A stretch of 64,000 nucleotides of DNA from Arthrobacter ramosus. Its GTDB lineage: Bacteria > Actinomycetota > Actinomycetes > Actinomycetales > Micrococcaceae. Numbering within the stretch: position 1 is the first letter of the stretch; each line of letters begins with the position of its first letter. The DNA is taken from assembly GCF_039535095.1 (NCBI RefSeq), contig NZ_BAAAWN010000001.1:2666001-2730000 (forward strand), written 5' to 3'. Both the position numbers and the translations under genes were made by a program. Shown here piece by piece: positions 17,758 through 25,680 of the stretch. The notes beneath the pieces were generated by a model. That model saw only the letters and a program-made list of their open reading frames with translations, was not told where the DNA came from and made no database searches.

Positions 17758-18405
17758 ATGTACAAGAAACTTCGCACCCTGCAGACCATCGACGAATCCG
17801 GTGCCGTCCTCATCGTCCGCCTCGAGAACGCTGACGTGGCAGAACGCGTCGCAGAAGCGGCGATCGCCGGAGGTTTCCGCGCCCTTGAAATCACGCTCTC
17901 GATCCCGGGCGCGGTGGACGTGATCCGACGGCTCTCTGCCAAGCACCGGCCCAGTGGAGTAGCGATCGGAGCCGGAACGGTGCTGGACGAGCACTCAGCC
18001 TATGAGTGCATCCGCGCCGGCGCCGACTTCCTGGTCAGTCCCCAGCTGAACCCGGCGATGATCCGGATGGCCAACCGGTACCAGGTGCCGACCATCAGCG
18101 GGGCGTATACACCGACGGAACTTGTCGAGTCTGCCGAAGCCGGCGCTGACATTCTCAAGATCTTTCCCACGGAAGCCGGCGGCATCCCCTACGTGAAGTC
18201 GGTCCTCGCCCCGCTGGCGCACCTGCCGGTCATGCCGGCAGGTGGCGTCACCCCGGGGAATGTCGCGGAATGGTTCGCCGCCGGCGTCGCCTGCGTTGGG
18301 GTCGGCAGTGCCGTGACCAAAGCATGGCAGCCCGACGGCGACTTCTCCCGCGTCACCGAGGCCGCCAGGGAGTTCCTTTCGGCAGTGGCAGAGGCGCGCA
18401 AGTGA
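17758..18405 (+). CDS. KDPG/KHG-type aldolase (Eda-like)
   Basis: The 215-aa class I aldolase has the catalytic Glu in RALEITLS (E44) and the Schiff-base Lys in DILKIFPTE (K134), plus the phosphate-loop segments SGAYTPTEL and MPAGGVTPGNV. It would cleave a 2-keto-3-deoxy acid or its phosphate to pyruvate plus an aldehyde. The ATG at 17758 has GGAAGAAAGG upstream. It is divergent from the dehydrogenase operon across about 150 nt and overlaps the next gene by GTGA, suggesting the regulon turns a sugar or sugar acid into a keto-deoxy acid that is then split. Confidence 0.85.
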   Translation: MYKKLRTLQTIDESGAVLIVRLENADVAERVAEAAIAGGFRALEITLSIPGAVDVIRRLSAKHRPSGVAIGAGTVLDEHSAYECIRAGADFLVSPQLNPAMIRMANRYQVPTISGAYTPTELVESAEAGADILKIFPTEAGGIPYVKSVLAPLAHLPVMPAGGVTPGNVAEWFAAGVACVGVGSAVTKAWQPDGDFSRVTEAAREFLSAVAEARK

Positions 18406-18950
18406 CGGTCCCCAAAGTCTTCATTGTCATCGGCCCTGCAGGATCCGGAAAGACGACCATTGCCCAGCAAACAGCAAAAGAGCACGGAGCTGCATATCTG
18501 GACAAGGACCGGGTCTGTGGCCGCCTTGTCGAGTTTGCCTTGAAGGCAGCCGGACACGACCCCAGCGATCGGGAATCCAATGGGTTTTACCGGGAGAATG
18601 TTCTGCCCCTGGAGTACGAGACGCTCATGGATATAGCCGGAGCGAATCTGCGACTGGGACGGTCGGTCGTACTCGATGCACCCTTCGGTGCGTACTTCGC
18701 CGTACCGGACTACCTGACGCGCGCCGCGGAAGAATTCCACTGGCCTCCCACGGAGACCACGGTGGTGCGGGTGCAGGTCCCCCAGGATACTCTCCGCGGC
18801 CGACTCATTCAGCGGGGCCTGGAGAGGGACCGCTGGAAACTCGCCCATTGGGACGAGTACTGGGCATCGTACGGCAGCTTGGACTGCACCTGGTCCGGAG
18901 TCCGTTTCCTTGATCTCAACAATGAGAAGTCCCTGCCAATTCAGGGATGA
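18402..18950 (+). CDS. Small P-loop kinase, possibly a keto-deoxy sugar acid or sugar kinase
   Basis: This 182-aa AAA/adenylate-kinase-like P-loop protein has Walker A GPAGSGKTT at residues 11-19 and DKDRVCGRL after strand 2. The LIQRGLERDRWKL region resembles the lid of gluconate/shikimate kinases. It begins with GTG overlapping the aldolase stop (GTGA). Coupling to a KDPG aldolase suggests it phosphorylates the aldolase substrate or its precursor, but it could also be a nucleotide kinase. Confidence 0.7.
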   Translation: MTVPKVFIVIGPAGSGKTTIAQQTAKEHGAAYLDKDRVCGRLVEFALKAAGHDPSDRESNGFYRENVLPLEYETLMDIAGANLRLGRSVVLDAPFGAYFAVPDYLTRAAEEFHWPPTETTVVRVQVPQDTLRGRLIQRGLERDRWKLAHWDEYWASYGSLDCTWSGVRFLDLNNEKSLPIQG

Positions 18951-19048
18951 CTCTTTAGGTCCGGCTCGTGTGGATAGGCCCCCGCTTGTCCTCTCGTTAC
19001 GTGCTGGCGACAGGTTTTGACCTCCGTTCGCTGAATCGAAAATGACCG

Positions 19049-19135
19049 TTGACAGAGCGGGCAAGCCTACGTATCGTTGCTTGCAACCGATCTCAGCAAC
19101 CGATCTCATTTATGAAACTGTTGCAATCGATCTCA
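19049..19135 (+). promoter_or_regulatory. Promoter and three LacI boxes upstream of the MFS gene
   Basis: TTGACA (19049-19054), 17 nt and TATCGT (19072-19077) form a promoter. Just downstream are three copies of the regulon box: TTGCAACCGATCTCA (19081-19095), GCAACCGATCTCA (19096-19108) and TTGCAATCGATCTCA (19121-19135). The first two in tandem are the reverse complement of the pair at 17629-17656 with one base change. The leader to the MFS start is about 195 nt and shows no other clear feature. Confidence 0.7.
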
Positions 19136-19329
19136 CGGAGAAGAGGCTCGATCAGCTTCTTTCCCACAGCAAGTCAGGGCAGCGCCTACGCGTTGCGCCG
19201 GCTCTTCGCCTTGCCAGTCGATTGTCCCGTCGAGCCGGGTTACAGCCGGGCGAGACCCGCACACCGTTTCAGGTGTCCGGGAATATTCCAATACCCCTCC
19301 GCAGCAAACATGAAAATATGGAGAGTTCA

Positions 19330-20748
19330 ATGAAGACCTCAAAAGAAGCCGTCGGCAGTCCAGACCCTTCGGAGCGAGCCGACGTGTCTGAGCCCCGTCG
19401 ACGCACCGTCAATATGGTGGCAGGCACGATCGGCCACTTCGTGGAGTGGTACGACTGGTACGTCTACGGGCTGCTGGCTGCGGTGTTCGCGGGACAGATA
19501 TTCCCAAGCGAGTCCCCGTTCGCCTCCCTTATCGCAGCACTGCTCACCTACGCGCTCGGGTTTGTTGTACGCCCGCTCAGCGGAATCATCATCTCTCCAC
19601 TGGCCGACCGTTTCGGCCGACGGCTCATCCTGACGCTGTCCATCTCCGGGATGGCGCTCGGCTCTCTGATCATCGGCCTCACTCCTTCATTTGCGACCAT
19701 CGGCTATGCAGCGCCCGTTCTCTTTCTGGTTGCACGCATCCTCCAGGGCATCTCGGCCGGTAGTGAGGGACAGAGCGCCATCGCCTTCATGGTGGAACAC
19801 GCTCCCGCGAACCGGAGGGGCCTGTTCGGTTCGTTCACCAACATGGCAAGCGGCCTCGCAACCCTCGTCGCGACCGGCGCCGCGGCAATGGTGACATCAT
19901 CCTTTGCACCAGCGGACCTCGCCGCCTGGGGTTGGCGCATCCCGTTCGTCGTGGGGGGCATCCTCGGCGTCGTCGGTCTCGTCATACGAGCCCGCTCAGA
20001 TGAGACCCCTGAGTTTGAGGCAACTGCCCTCGTCGATCAAAAGTCGGCCGCGGCCCGCCTGATGGACCTGCTTCGCGAACACCCGAAGGCGCTGCTGCAG
20101 GCAGCAGCGCTCTCTGCCCCGGCCGTGGCCTACTACACCTGGGCCACCTTCCTTCCCACCTACGCCAAGCTGACCACCGGCCGGGACCTGGCCTCCACCC
20201 TGGCCGGAAACGTTATCGGGCTGGCCCTGCTCGTTATCATCGTGCCGGTCTGTGGCGCGCTCTCTGATCGACTCGGCCGACGCAAAATCTTCCCCATCAT
20301 CGGTGCCATCGGCATGATAGTCCTCTTCTACCCCATGCTCCTGCTGCTGAACCAGCCGGGCTTCGGCGTCTACGTTCTGGTATCGGCGTCCGGGTGGGTG
20401 GTCCTCGGTATCTGGCAGGCCGTCTACCCGACCATCCAGGCCGAACTGTTCCCCGCCTCAGTCCGTGTATCCGGCATCGGCTTCGCACACCAAATCGTCA
20501 TCGCCGTCTTCGGCGGCACCGCCCCGCTGATCGCCGCAGCCTTCGTTGGCGCCGGACAGCCCATGAACGTCGCGATCTACATGATCGCCATTGTCACTCT
20601 TTGCCTCATCGTCTACTTCACCCTCCCCGAGACCGGCAGCCGGGCAGGACGTGCCACAGTCGCTCCAGCCGACCCCGAGGTACTCGAAGGCGAGCACCTG
20701 CTCTTGAGCACTTCATCGGCAACCGACGGGGCGAAACGTTCCCAGTAG
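19330..20748 (+). CDS. MFS transporter, metabolite:H+ symporter (MHS) type
   Basis: This 472-aa twelve-helix transporter has the MHS signature GHFVEWYDWYVYG at the start of helix 1 and the loop 2-3 motif SPLADRFGRR. The internal repeat loop has GALSDRLGRRK. MHS members import shikimate, alpha-ketoglutarate, proline or other organic acids with protons. The ATG at 19330 has GGAG 6 nt upstream. The shared operators indicate it brings in the substrate of the 12-19 kb pathway, therefore likely an acid or polyol. Confidence 0.85.
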   Translation: MKTSKEAVGSPDPSERADVSEPRRRTVNMVAGTIGHFVEWYDWYVYGLLAAVFAGQIFPSESPFASLIAALLTYALGFVVRPLSGIIISPLADRFGRRLILTLSISGMALGSLIIGLTPSFATIGYAAPVLFLVARILQGISAGSEGQSAIAFMVEHAPANRRGLFGSFTNMASGLATLVATGAAAMVTSSFAPADLAAWGWRIPFVVGGILGVVGLVIRARSDETPEFEATALVDQKSAAARLMDLLREHPKALLQAAALSAPAVAYYTWATFLPTYAKLTTGRDLASTLAGNVIGLALLVIIVPVCGALSDRLGRRKIFPIIGAIGMIVLFYPMLLLLNQPGFGVYVLVSASGWVVLGIWQAVYPTIQAELFPASVRVSGIGFAHQIVIAVFGGTAPLIAAAFVGAGQPMNVAIYMIAIVTLCLIVYFTLPETGSRAGRATVAPADPEVLEGEHLLLSTSSATDGAKRSQ

Positions 20749-20773
20749 GCACACCTGCCCCTAGGAAGCCGTA

Positions 20774-20826
20774 GCGGCTCGACTAGGCAAGAAGGGGTAT
20801 GCATGCCCCGAGCCTCTTCGAGCCGC
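20774..20826 (+). terminator. Terminator hairpin after the MFS gene
   Basis: Outer arms GCGGCTCG (20774-20781) and CGAGCCGC (20819-20826) enclose an inner GGGG/CCCC hairpin with a TATGCATG loop. It starts about 25 nt after the stop codon. No U tract is visible. Confidence 0.5.
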
Positions 20827-20930
20827 CCAGCGCTCCAAGGATGCGATCCCTTACGCAGGATCGCAATTCACATTGCGTTATGAATGAAACGAAGTTTCTC
20901 CATAGGCGCAGAACTGAGAGGATGTTCGTA

Positions 20931-21742
20931 ATGATTATTAATACGTTTTCCTATCTATGGTCATCTACGGCAATTGATGCGATTGCGGAACTGGCCGACA
21001 ATGGGTATGAGACTTTTGAAGTTCCGATTAGCTCTCCACATTGTTGGCCAGATGAGATATCCGGCTCGGAGCGCTCTGAAATTTATGCAAGGCTCAATGA
21101 ATACGGTGCAAAAATCCGGTCGCTGAATGCCGGTGGATATGACATCAATTTGGCTAGCCCGGGCGCGAACATGCGTCACAAAAGTATTGAGCATATCAAA
21201 TCGGTGATTGACTTGGCCGTAGCTTGGGATGTCGCCGAGGTGGTGATATCCCCCGCACAAGACGTCCGATGATTTCACCTTCACTCGAAAAAGCCTACGG
21301 ATGGATGTACGAGAGCCTGGAGAATCTAATTCCACTGGCCAAACAGGCCGGCGTACGACTACTTTTCGAAAACACTCCCTATTGCTTCACTCCTACCATT
21401 CAGGACTTGGCAGGCATCGTAAGTACGGTCAAAGATGACGCACTTAAGATCGTGTACGATGTCGCCAACGCTGCTTACATAGGAGAGGATCCCGTAGATA
21501 GTTTGCTCTCCAATCACGAATCAATTGGACTTGTGCATATTTCTGATACGGGCATGCAAACCTGGGGTCATGATCCAATCGCCACAGGAGTGATCGACTG
21601 GTACGGGTTAGGCAAGGCCGTCAAAACAACCTGCGGAGTCAATAACGTTGTTCTCGAGATAATTCGCGAAGAGTACCCCGTGCAGGAATTTAAGAAGGCA
21701 ATGCAGGATCTCAAAAATCAAGGCTGGGAATTAGGAAATTAG
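20931..21742 (+). pseudogene. Frameshifted sugar phosphate isomerase/epimerase (TIM barrel)
   Basis: The first part (ATG 20931, with GAGAGGA upstream) encodes an N-terminal TIM-barrel isomerase/epimerase half: INTFSYLWSSTAIDAIAELA through AEVVISP. It ends at a stop near 21272. The C-terminal half continues in another frame from about 21255 to 21742 (PMISPSLEKAYGWMYESLEN, LLFENTPYCF, KIVYDVANAAY, LVHISDTGMQ, VVLEIIREEYP). Restoring one C to the five-C run at 21250-21254 would join them as VVISPRTRRPMISP. Either a true single-base deletion or a sequencing error explains it. The segment is visibly more AT-rich than its surroundings. Confidence 0.75.
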
Positions 21743-21860
21743 TTCCCGCGTCGGAGATCACGGCACATCGGCTGCTGTTCTTAAAAAGGTAATGGAATCG
21801 GCTTTACATTGGGAACTGAACTGCAAAGCGACCTGAGAGGTTCGCGGTCTATGATTTTCT

Positions 21861-21886
21861 ATCATATTTTGGCAGTCAAATATGAT
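21861..21886. promoter_or_regulatory. AT-rich inverted repeat upstream of the SDR
   Basis: Perfect 9-bp arms ATCATATTT (21861-21869) and AAATATGAT (21878-21886) with an 8-nt spacer lie 35 nt before the SDR start codon. This is consistent with an operator; the regulator is not identified. Confidence 0.45.
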
Positions 21887-21921
21887 TCCCATGTGAATCC
21901 CTGTGAAAAGGAGTGTGTGCG

Positions 21922-22713
21922 ATGAGAGCTTTGGTCAGTGGCGGAAGTAGCGGCATAGGCGCAGCTACATGCCTGAGACTCGCAGAAGCGGCTCTCGCTC
22001 GGGGCGTGCACCCGATGATTGCGGTGTGCGGACACGAATCGAACACTAGCCAAGAACAAGTTGTTCGTTCAATCCAGTCAATGGGAGGTACCGCCGTCGC
22101 ATTGGCGGGCGACCTCGGTGATCCCGATGTGCCAAGTCAGCTTGTAGGAGCTACGGTAGCCGAGTTCGGTGGGCTAGACGCGCTGGTGGCGAATGCCGGA
22201 ATCGCTAGCCCTGGCGCAATATGTGACCTATCCCTTGAGGACTGGGACGGCATGTTCTCCGTTAACCTCCGCGGCGCGTGGCTTCTTGCCAAAGCAAGCT
22301 ACGCACATTTGAGGCATAGCCGCGGTTCGGCTTGTTTTACCTCTTCAATGTCTGGCCAGCTACCACATGCCGGATCAGGTGCTTACAGCCCCAGCAAGGC
22401 TGCATTGACAATGCTAGCCCAAACACTCGCGCTGGAATGGGCACCTGACGGAATTCGCGTAAATGTGGTATCCCCGGGTATGACCCATACAGGGATGACC
22501 GAAAAAATGTATGCCGATCCCCAAATTAAGAAAGCAAGGGAAGATATTATCCCGTTGTCAAGAATTGGAGACCCCGTGGACATTGCGAACGTGATCGAAT
22601 TTCTTGTGGGCCCGCTATCGGGCTATGTCACCGGGCAAGACATCTGTGTCGATGGAGGCTTCTCTAAGTCTATTCTTAGCCATATTCCTGGTAGACCTAG
22701 CTCTAAATCTTGA
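21922..22713 (+). CDS. Short-chain dehydrogenase/reductase in a lower-GC island
   Basis: This 263-aa SDR has SGGSSGIG in place of TGxxxGIG, NAGIASPG, and catalytic Ser/Tyr/Lys in FTSSMSGQ and YSPSKAAL. PGMTHTGM follows, with a C-terminal GQDICVDGG. The ATG at 21922 has AAGGAG 8-9 nt upstream; an in-frame GTG at 21913 is less well placed. It follows the frameshifted isomerase by 180 nt and shares its lower GC, so the two were probably acquired together as a small sugar-metabolism unit. Confidence 0.8.
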   Translation: MRALVSGGSSGIGAATCLRLAEAALARGVHPMIAVCGHESNTSQEQVVRSIQSMGGTAVALAGDLGDPDVPSQLVGATVAEFGGLDALVANAGIASPGAICDLSLEDWDGMFSVNLRGAWLLAKASYAHLRHSRGSACFTSSMSGQLPHAGSGAYSPSKAALTMLAQTLALEWAPDGIRVNVVSPGMTHTGMTEKMYADPQIKKAREDIIPLSRIGDPVDIANVIEFLVGPLSGYVTGQDICVDGGFSKSILSHIPGRPSSKS

Positions 22714-23286
22714 AGCCCGATCTGCATCGGTAGCCCGGAGAGTGACGAGCCGTCGCCCGGGAACAGCGGCAAAGCACCCTTGCCGGTGCGCGGGGCGCTA
22801 CCATCTATCAACGTTTCTGGTCGCTTCGAGACGTCACCAACCGCACCTACTCCCCGGCAATACAACATGGCAGCCTCCAGGAGCGGTTCCCGCGTTCTGG
22901 CCACCGGCACAGCAAGTTGAGCCCGGAGACTACTACCGGGCCTGGGTAATCATCCGGGATCAAACACCACACCAATGACCACTGCACGGCCCTCAACCGA
23001 CTCAACAGGGGTCATTTTCGACTGGCACTCTCCCGGTAATTCACAGATCGTCAGTTGTCCCGAATGCTCCGGGCTAAGTGCTGGCGCCGGTCATGTAGAT
23101 GCGTCAGCGACGTCAGTCACCACGATTTCCGAGGCCGCATAGGAAAGCGCGGAATGCCAAGTCCCGCCACATCAATCGTCCCGCCAACCGATACGGTTGC
23201 TATTGGGCGGAGCTCCCCCAACCACCGCGAAAAGTCAAGCATTGTCAACAGTCAGGGGCCAAATAGGCCCCTGACCTGCGACAACA
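22714..23286. other. Gene-free stretch
   Basis: About 570 nt in which I see no convincing coding frame, RNA gene or mobile element. Base composition returns to the high GC of the chromosome. It leads into the tRNA-like repeat at 23287. Confidence 0.5.
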
Positions 23287-23425
23287 CTGTGCCCGGGGTG
23301 GGACGCGAGCCGGCTTCCAGGCCTTGAAAACACGGGAAACTCCCGAAAACATGCCAATCTGAGCCAAACCGGCCGATGTACGAGCCGATCCGAATGCCAA
23401 AAGTGTTGACACCGTCAACACTTCC
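23287..23425. repeat. tRNA-3'-end-like attachment repeat, copy A
   Basis: About 140 nt that align with 36153-36290 in the same orientation. Shared blocks include CTGTGCCCG-GGTGGGAC-CGA, TTCCAGGCC, TTGAAAAC, GGGAA and CGAAAACATGCC. The first 25 nt are a degraded reverse complement of a tRNA 3' end (T-loop plus acceptor strand). The repeat ends in a 10-bp-armed palindrome at 23401-23423. Such paired tRNA-end repeats are typical of integrative-element boundaries. Confidence 0.5.
23401..23423. promoter_or_regulatory. Perfect palindrome of the repeated GTGnnnACA type
   Basis: Arms AAGTGTTGAC (23401-23410) and GTCAACACTT (23414-23423) are perfectly complementary with a 3-nt spacer. The core fits GTGTTGACA-C-CGTCAACAC, the same 19-nt design as palindromes at 29244, 35889 and 36267. 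Probably a protein-binding site. Confidence 0.5.
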
Positions 23426-23522
23426 TTTTTGCCCCAGTCCAGTTGTCTCGCCACTTTGCCACGCTCCCCCCGAGGGCCTTCCAGAATCAGGCCGTGCGGG
23501 GCCGTACGGGACAGTGTGAACC

Positions 23523-23540
23523 TGTCACCATTCGGTGACA
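23523..23540. promoter_or_regulatory. Probable autoregulatory operator of the XRE gene
   Basis: TGTCACC (23523-23529) and GGTGACA (23534-23540) form a perfect 7-bp inverted repeat with a 4-nt spacer, 27 nt before the XRE start. XRE antitoxin-like proteins commonly bind such a site over their own promoter. Confidence 0.5.
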
Positions 23541-23566
23541 TACTGGGAAACTGCAAGGCAGGACCG

Positions 23567-24187
23567 ATGACACCTGAAACCAGCATCGACACGCCCGCGG
23601 CCGCCGGTGCCATCATCCGCTCCCGGCGTCAGGAACGCGGCCTTTCGCAACAATCACTCGCGGAGGCCGCCGGGGTTTCACGGAAGTTCATCGTTGATCT
23701 CGAAGCCGGCCACGAGCGGGCCGAACTCGGCAAGACAATGGCCGTCCTCCACACCCTTGGATTGTCCCTGACCGCCACCCACGCCATCCCCGGCGGTAGC
23801 GACTACGACCCGGCGCAGCGGGACTACGCCGAAACCTTCACCCAGCTGATCAACTCACGGGACTTCGAGTTCGCCATCAAGATGCTCGCCGACTACGCCA
23901 CAGCATCCCTCAAAGCCGGACGACCCCTGCTCCAGCGCAGCCCCCGGCTCAAGGAGCCACACTGGTCCGCGGCCCTGGCAGGGATCACCAACTACACCGC
24001 ACACCGCCTCGGGCAACCCCCACCGTCCTGGACCAAACGCATCAAAACCCTCAACGAGGCGTGGATACCGGCCGAGTCCTACCGGAGCATCAGGGAACCG
24101 ATGAAACAACTCATCATGTCCGAAACACCAGCCGAACTCGCCGCCCTCAACGTCTTCATCCGCGAACGCAGCCTGGCCACCGCATGA
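23567..24187 (+). CDS. XRE-family regulator, antitoxin-like
   Basis: This 206-aa protein has an N-terminal Cro/C1 helix-turn-helix (IRSRRQERGLSQQSLAEAAG, then VSRKFIVDLEAGHERAELGK, about residues 15-55). A C-terminal domain of about 130 residues follows, which I do not recognise. The ATG at 23567 was chosen over earlier in-frame starts because it directly precedes the HTH and follows the inverted repeat and an AAGGCAGG site. It overlaps the next gene by ATGA. Pairing with a nucleotidyltransferase-like gene suggests the antitoxin of an AbiEii-like toxin-antitoxin module. Confidence 0.72.
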   Translation: MTPETSIDTPAAAGAIIRSRRQERGLSQQSLAEAAGVSRKFIVDLEAGHERAELGKTMAVLHTLGLSLTATHAIPGGSDYDPAQRDYAETFTQLINSRDFEFAIKMLADYATASLKAGRPLLQRSPRLKEPHWSAALAGITNYTAHRLGQPPPSWTKRIKTLNEAWIPAESYRSIREPMKQLIMSETPAELAALNVFIRERSLATA

Positions 24188-24351
24188 ACGGCGGAGAACT
24201 CACCGCGGCTCAAATCCGGGCACTCCTCCACGAACTCGGCCGACGCCTGCAAGCCCGAGATGTGCACGGTGACATCAAACTCGTCGGAGGCGCCGCGCTC
24301 ATCCTCCAAGGAATCGGTAACCGCGCCACCGCCGACATCGATGCCAGGTAG
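24184..24351 (+). pseudogene. Truncated nucleotidyltransferase-like gene (AbiEii/DUF6036-type N-terminus)
   Basis: The 55-aa open frame starts at an ATGA overlap with the XRE stop. It encodes LLHELGRRLQARDVHGDIKL, then VGGAALILQGIGNRATADID. The GGxA(L)...TxDID pattern is the first nucleotidyltransferase-fold motif of AbiEii-like toxins. It stops at 24351, exactly where a fragment of the COG2085 gene begins. The rest of the toxin has thus been lost by recombination, leaving the XRE gene as an orphan. Confidence 0.6.
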
Positions 24352-24520
24352 GGTGCCATCCCCGCCGGGGACATTGTCATCACGGCCCTGTTGTACGGCG
24401 GAGTCGTTCCGGTCGTCGCCCAGTACGGAGACGCCCTCGCGTGCACCGTCATCGTCGACATCAGCAACCCCTTCAAACGCCACGTTCGACGGACTGTCCC
24501 ACAGTGAGGAGACCTCGATC
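24346..24520 (+). pseudogene. Fragment duplicating an internal part of the COG2085 gene at 31127
   Basis: About 170 nt are nearly identical to 31280-31455 (blocks ATCCCCGCCGGGGACATTGT, CGTTCCGGTCGTCGCCCAGT, GAGGAGACCTCGATC). Scattered substitutions are present, and one inserted A (AAACGCC versus AACGCC) breaks the frame. It is in the same orientation, about 7 kb from the intact copy. It marks the recombination junction that truncated the upstream toxin-like gene. The following 100 nt up to the LysR stop show nothing. Confidence 0.75.
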
Positions 24521-24619
24521 AGGCTGCGGTTCATCTCGCCATAGCCGACCAACTGACAGATGGCACGTCAACGTTGGTGGCTCAAGGAACGAGAACCTGC
24601 GCGTACTGCAGCACGGGAC

Positions 24620-25555
24620 TCACGAACTGGGGTTGCCTGCTGCGGGTGCAAGGGTCTGCATCCGTTTCGCTGTTGACCGGAATACGGATGCGGCTTGCTG
24701 GCCGGCGGGGCTGAGCCTGCGGTTCGCGAGGTGGGCGAGGAGGATCCTCCGCGTCGGGGAACTGGCGAGCGGAACGGCGATGATGTCGGGGCGGAGGGCG
24801 CTCAGGGCGAGCTGCGGGGCAAGGGCGATGCCGATGCCCGCGGCGACCATGCCCTGCGTCTCTTGGTAGTCGTTGGCGGCGAAGGCGATGCGCGGTTCGA
24901 AGCCGGCATCGCGGCAGACCCGTCGGAGGACGTCGGCCACGGGGTGTTCGTCGCGGACGATCCACTCGTGGTCTCTCAGCGTGTCGATCCGCACGGAGCG
25001 ACGCGCCGCGACAGGGTGGTCGCGCGGTACGAGCAGCATTGTGGGGTCATTCATGAGCCGGACGACGTTCAGGTCCTCGTCCTCGATGCGCTCCCAGGGG
25101 TAGTCCCACAGCAGGGTGAGCTCGATGTCTCTCCGCCGCAGCCGTTCGAGGAGGCCGTCGCGACGGGCGCTGACTACCGTGACGGCGACCTCCGGATGGC
25201 GCGCGCGGAAGGCGAGCACGACGTCAGGCATGAGGGAAGCCCCGACGGTGGGGAACGTCCCCATTCGCAGTTGGCCCCGCCGCAACCCGGCGAACTCGCC
25301 CATCTCGGCCCGGGCAGCCTCGATTGTCCTGTCGATGTCGTCCGCATATCGCACGAGCGCCTGACCTGCATCGGTGAGCACGACACCTCGTGGATGGCGG
25401 TCGATCAGGGCGACGCCTACTTCGTGTTCAAGCTTCGCGATCTGCTGGGAGACGGCTGAGGTCGTGAAGGAGAGAGCCGTCGCGGCGGACGTCAAGGAGC
25501 CGGAACGGCTTACCTCGCGGAGCAGATGGAGCCGGTGCAGGTCAAGGTCGGCCAT
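24620..25555 (-). CDS. LysR-family transcriptional regulator
   Basis: This 311-aa LysR protein has an N-terminal winged HTH (HLLREVSRSGSLTSAATALS, SAVSQQIAKLEHEVGVALID) and a two-lobe effector domain. It is divergent from the PrpF-DctA genes across 125 nt, the classical layout for LysR activation of a neighbouring transport/catabolic operon. The effector is probably the transported di- or tricarboxylate. Confidence 0.87.
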   Translation of the reverse strand: MADLDLHRLHLLREVSRSGSLTSAATALSFTTSAVSQQIAKLEHEVGVALIDRHPRGVVLTDAGQALVRYADDIDRTIEAARAEMGEFAGLRRGQLRMGTFPTVGASLMPDVVLAFRARHPEVAVTVVSARRDGLLERLRRRDIELTLLWDYPWERIEDEDLNVVRLMNDPTMLLVPRDHPVAARRSVRIDTLRDHEWIVRDEHPVADVLRRVCRDAGFEPRIAFAANDYQETQGMVAAGIGIALAPQLALSALRPDIIAVPLASSPTRRILLAHLANRRLSPAGQQAASVFRSTAKRMQTLAPAAGNPSS

Positions 25556-25680
25556 GCATCGAGTTTAGCAAAAGTGAAGGGCAGTCGAGAATCCTGTGAT
25601 TGTGCTGAACTCTCGGGGCGTGGATCGTAGAAGGGGCAGGCGCCGTGAGGCGCGACCACGACACGTGAAGGAAGAAGACC

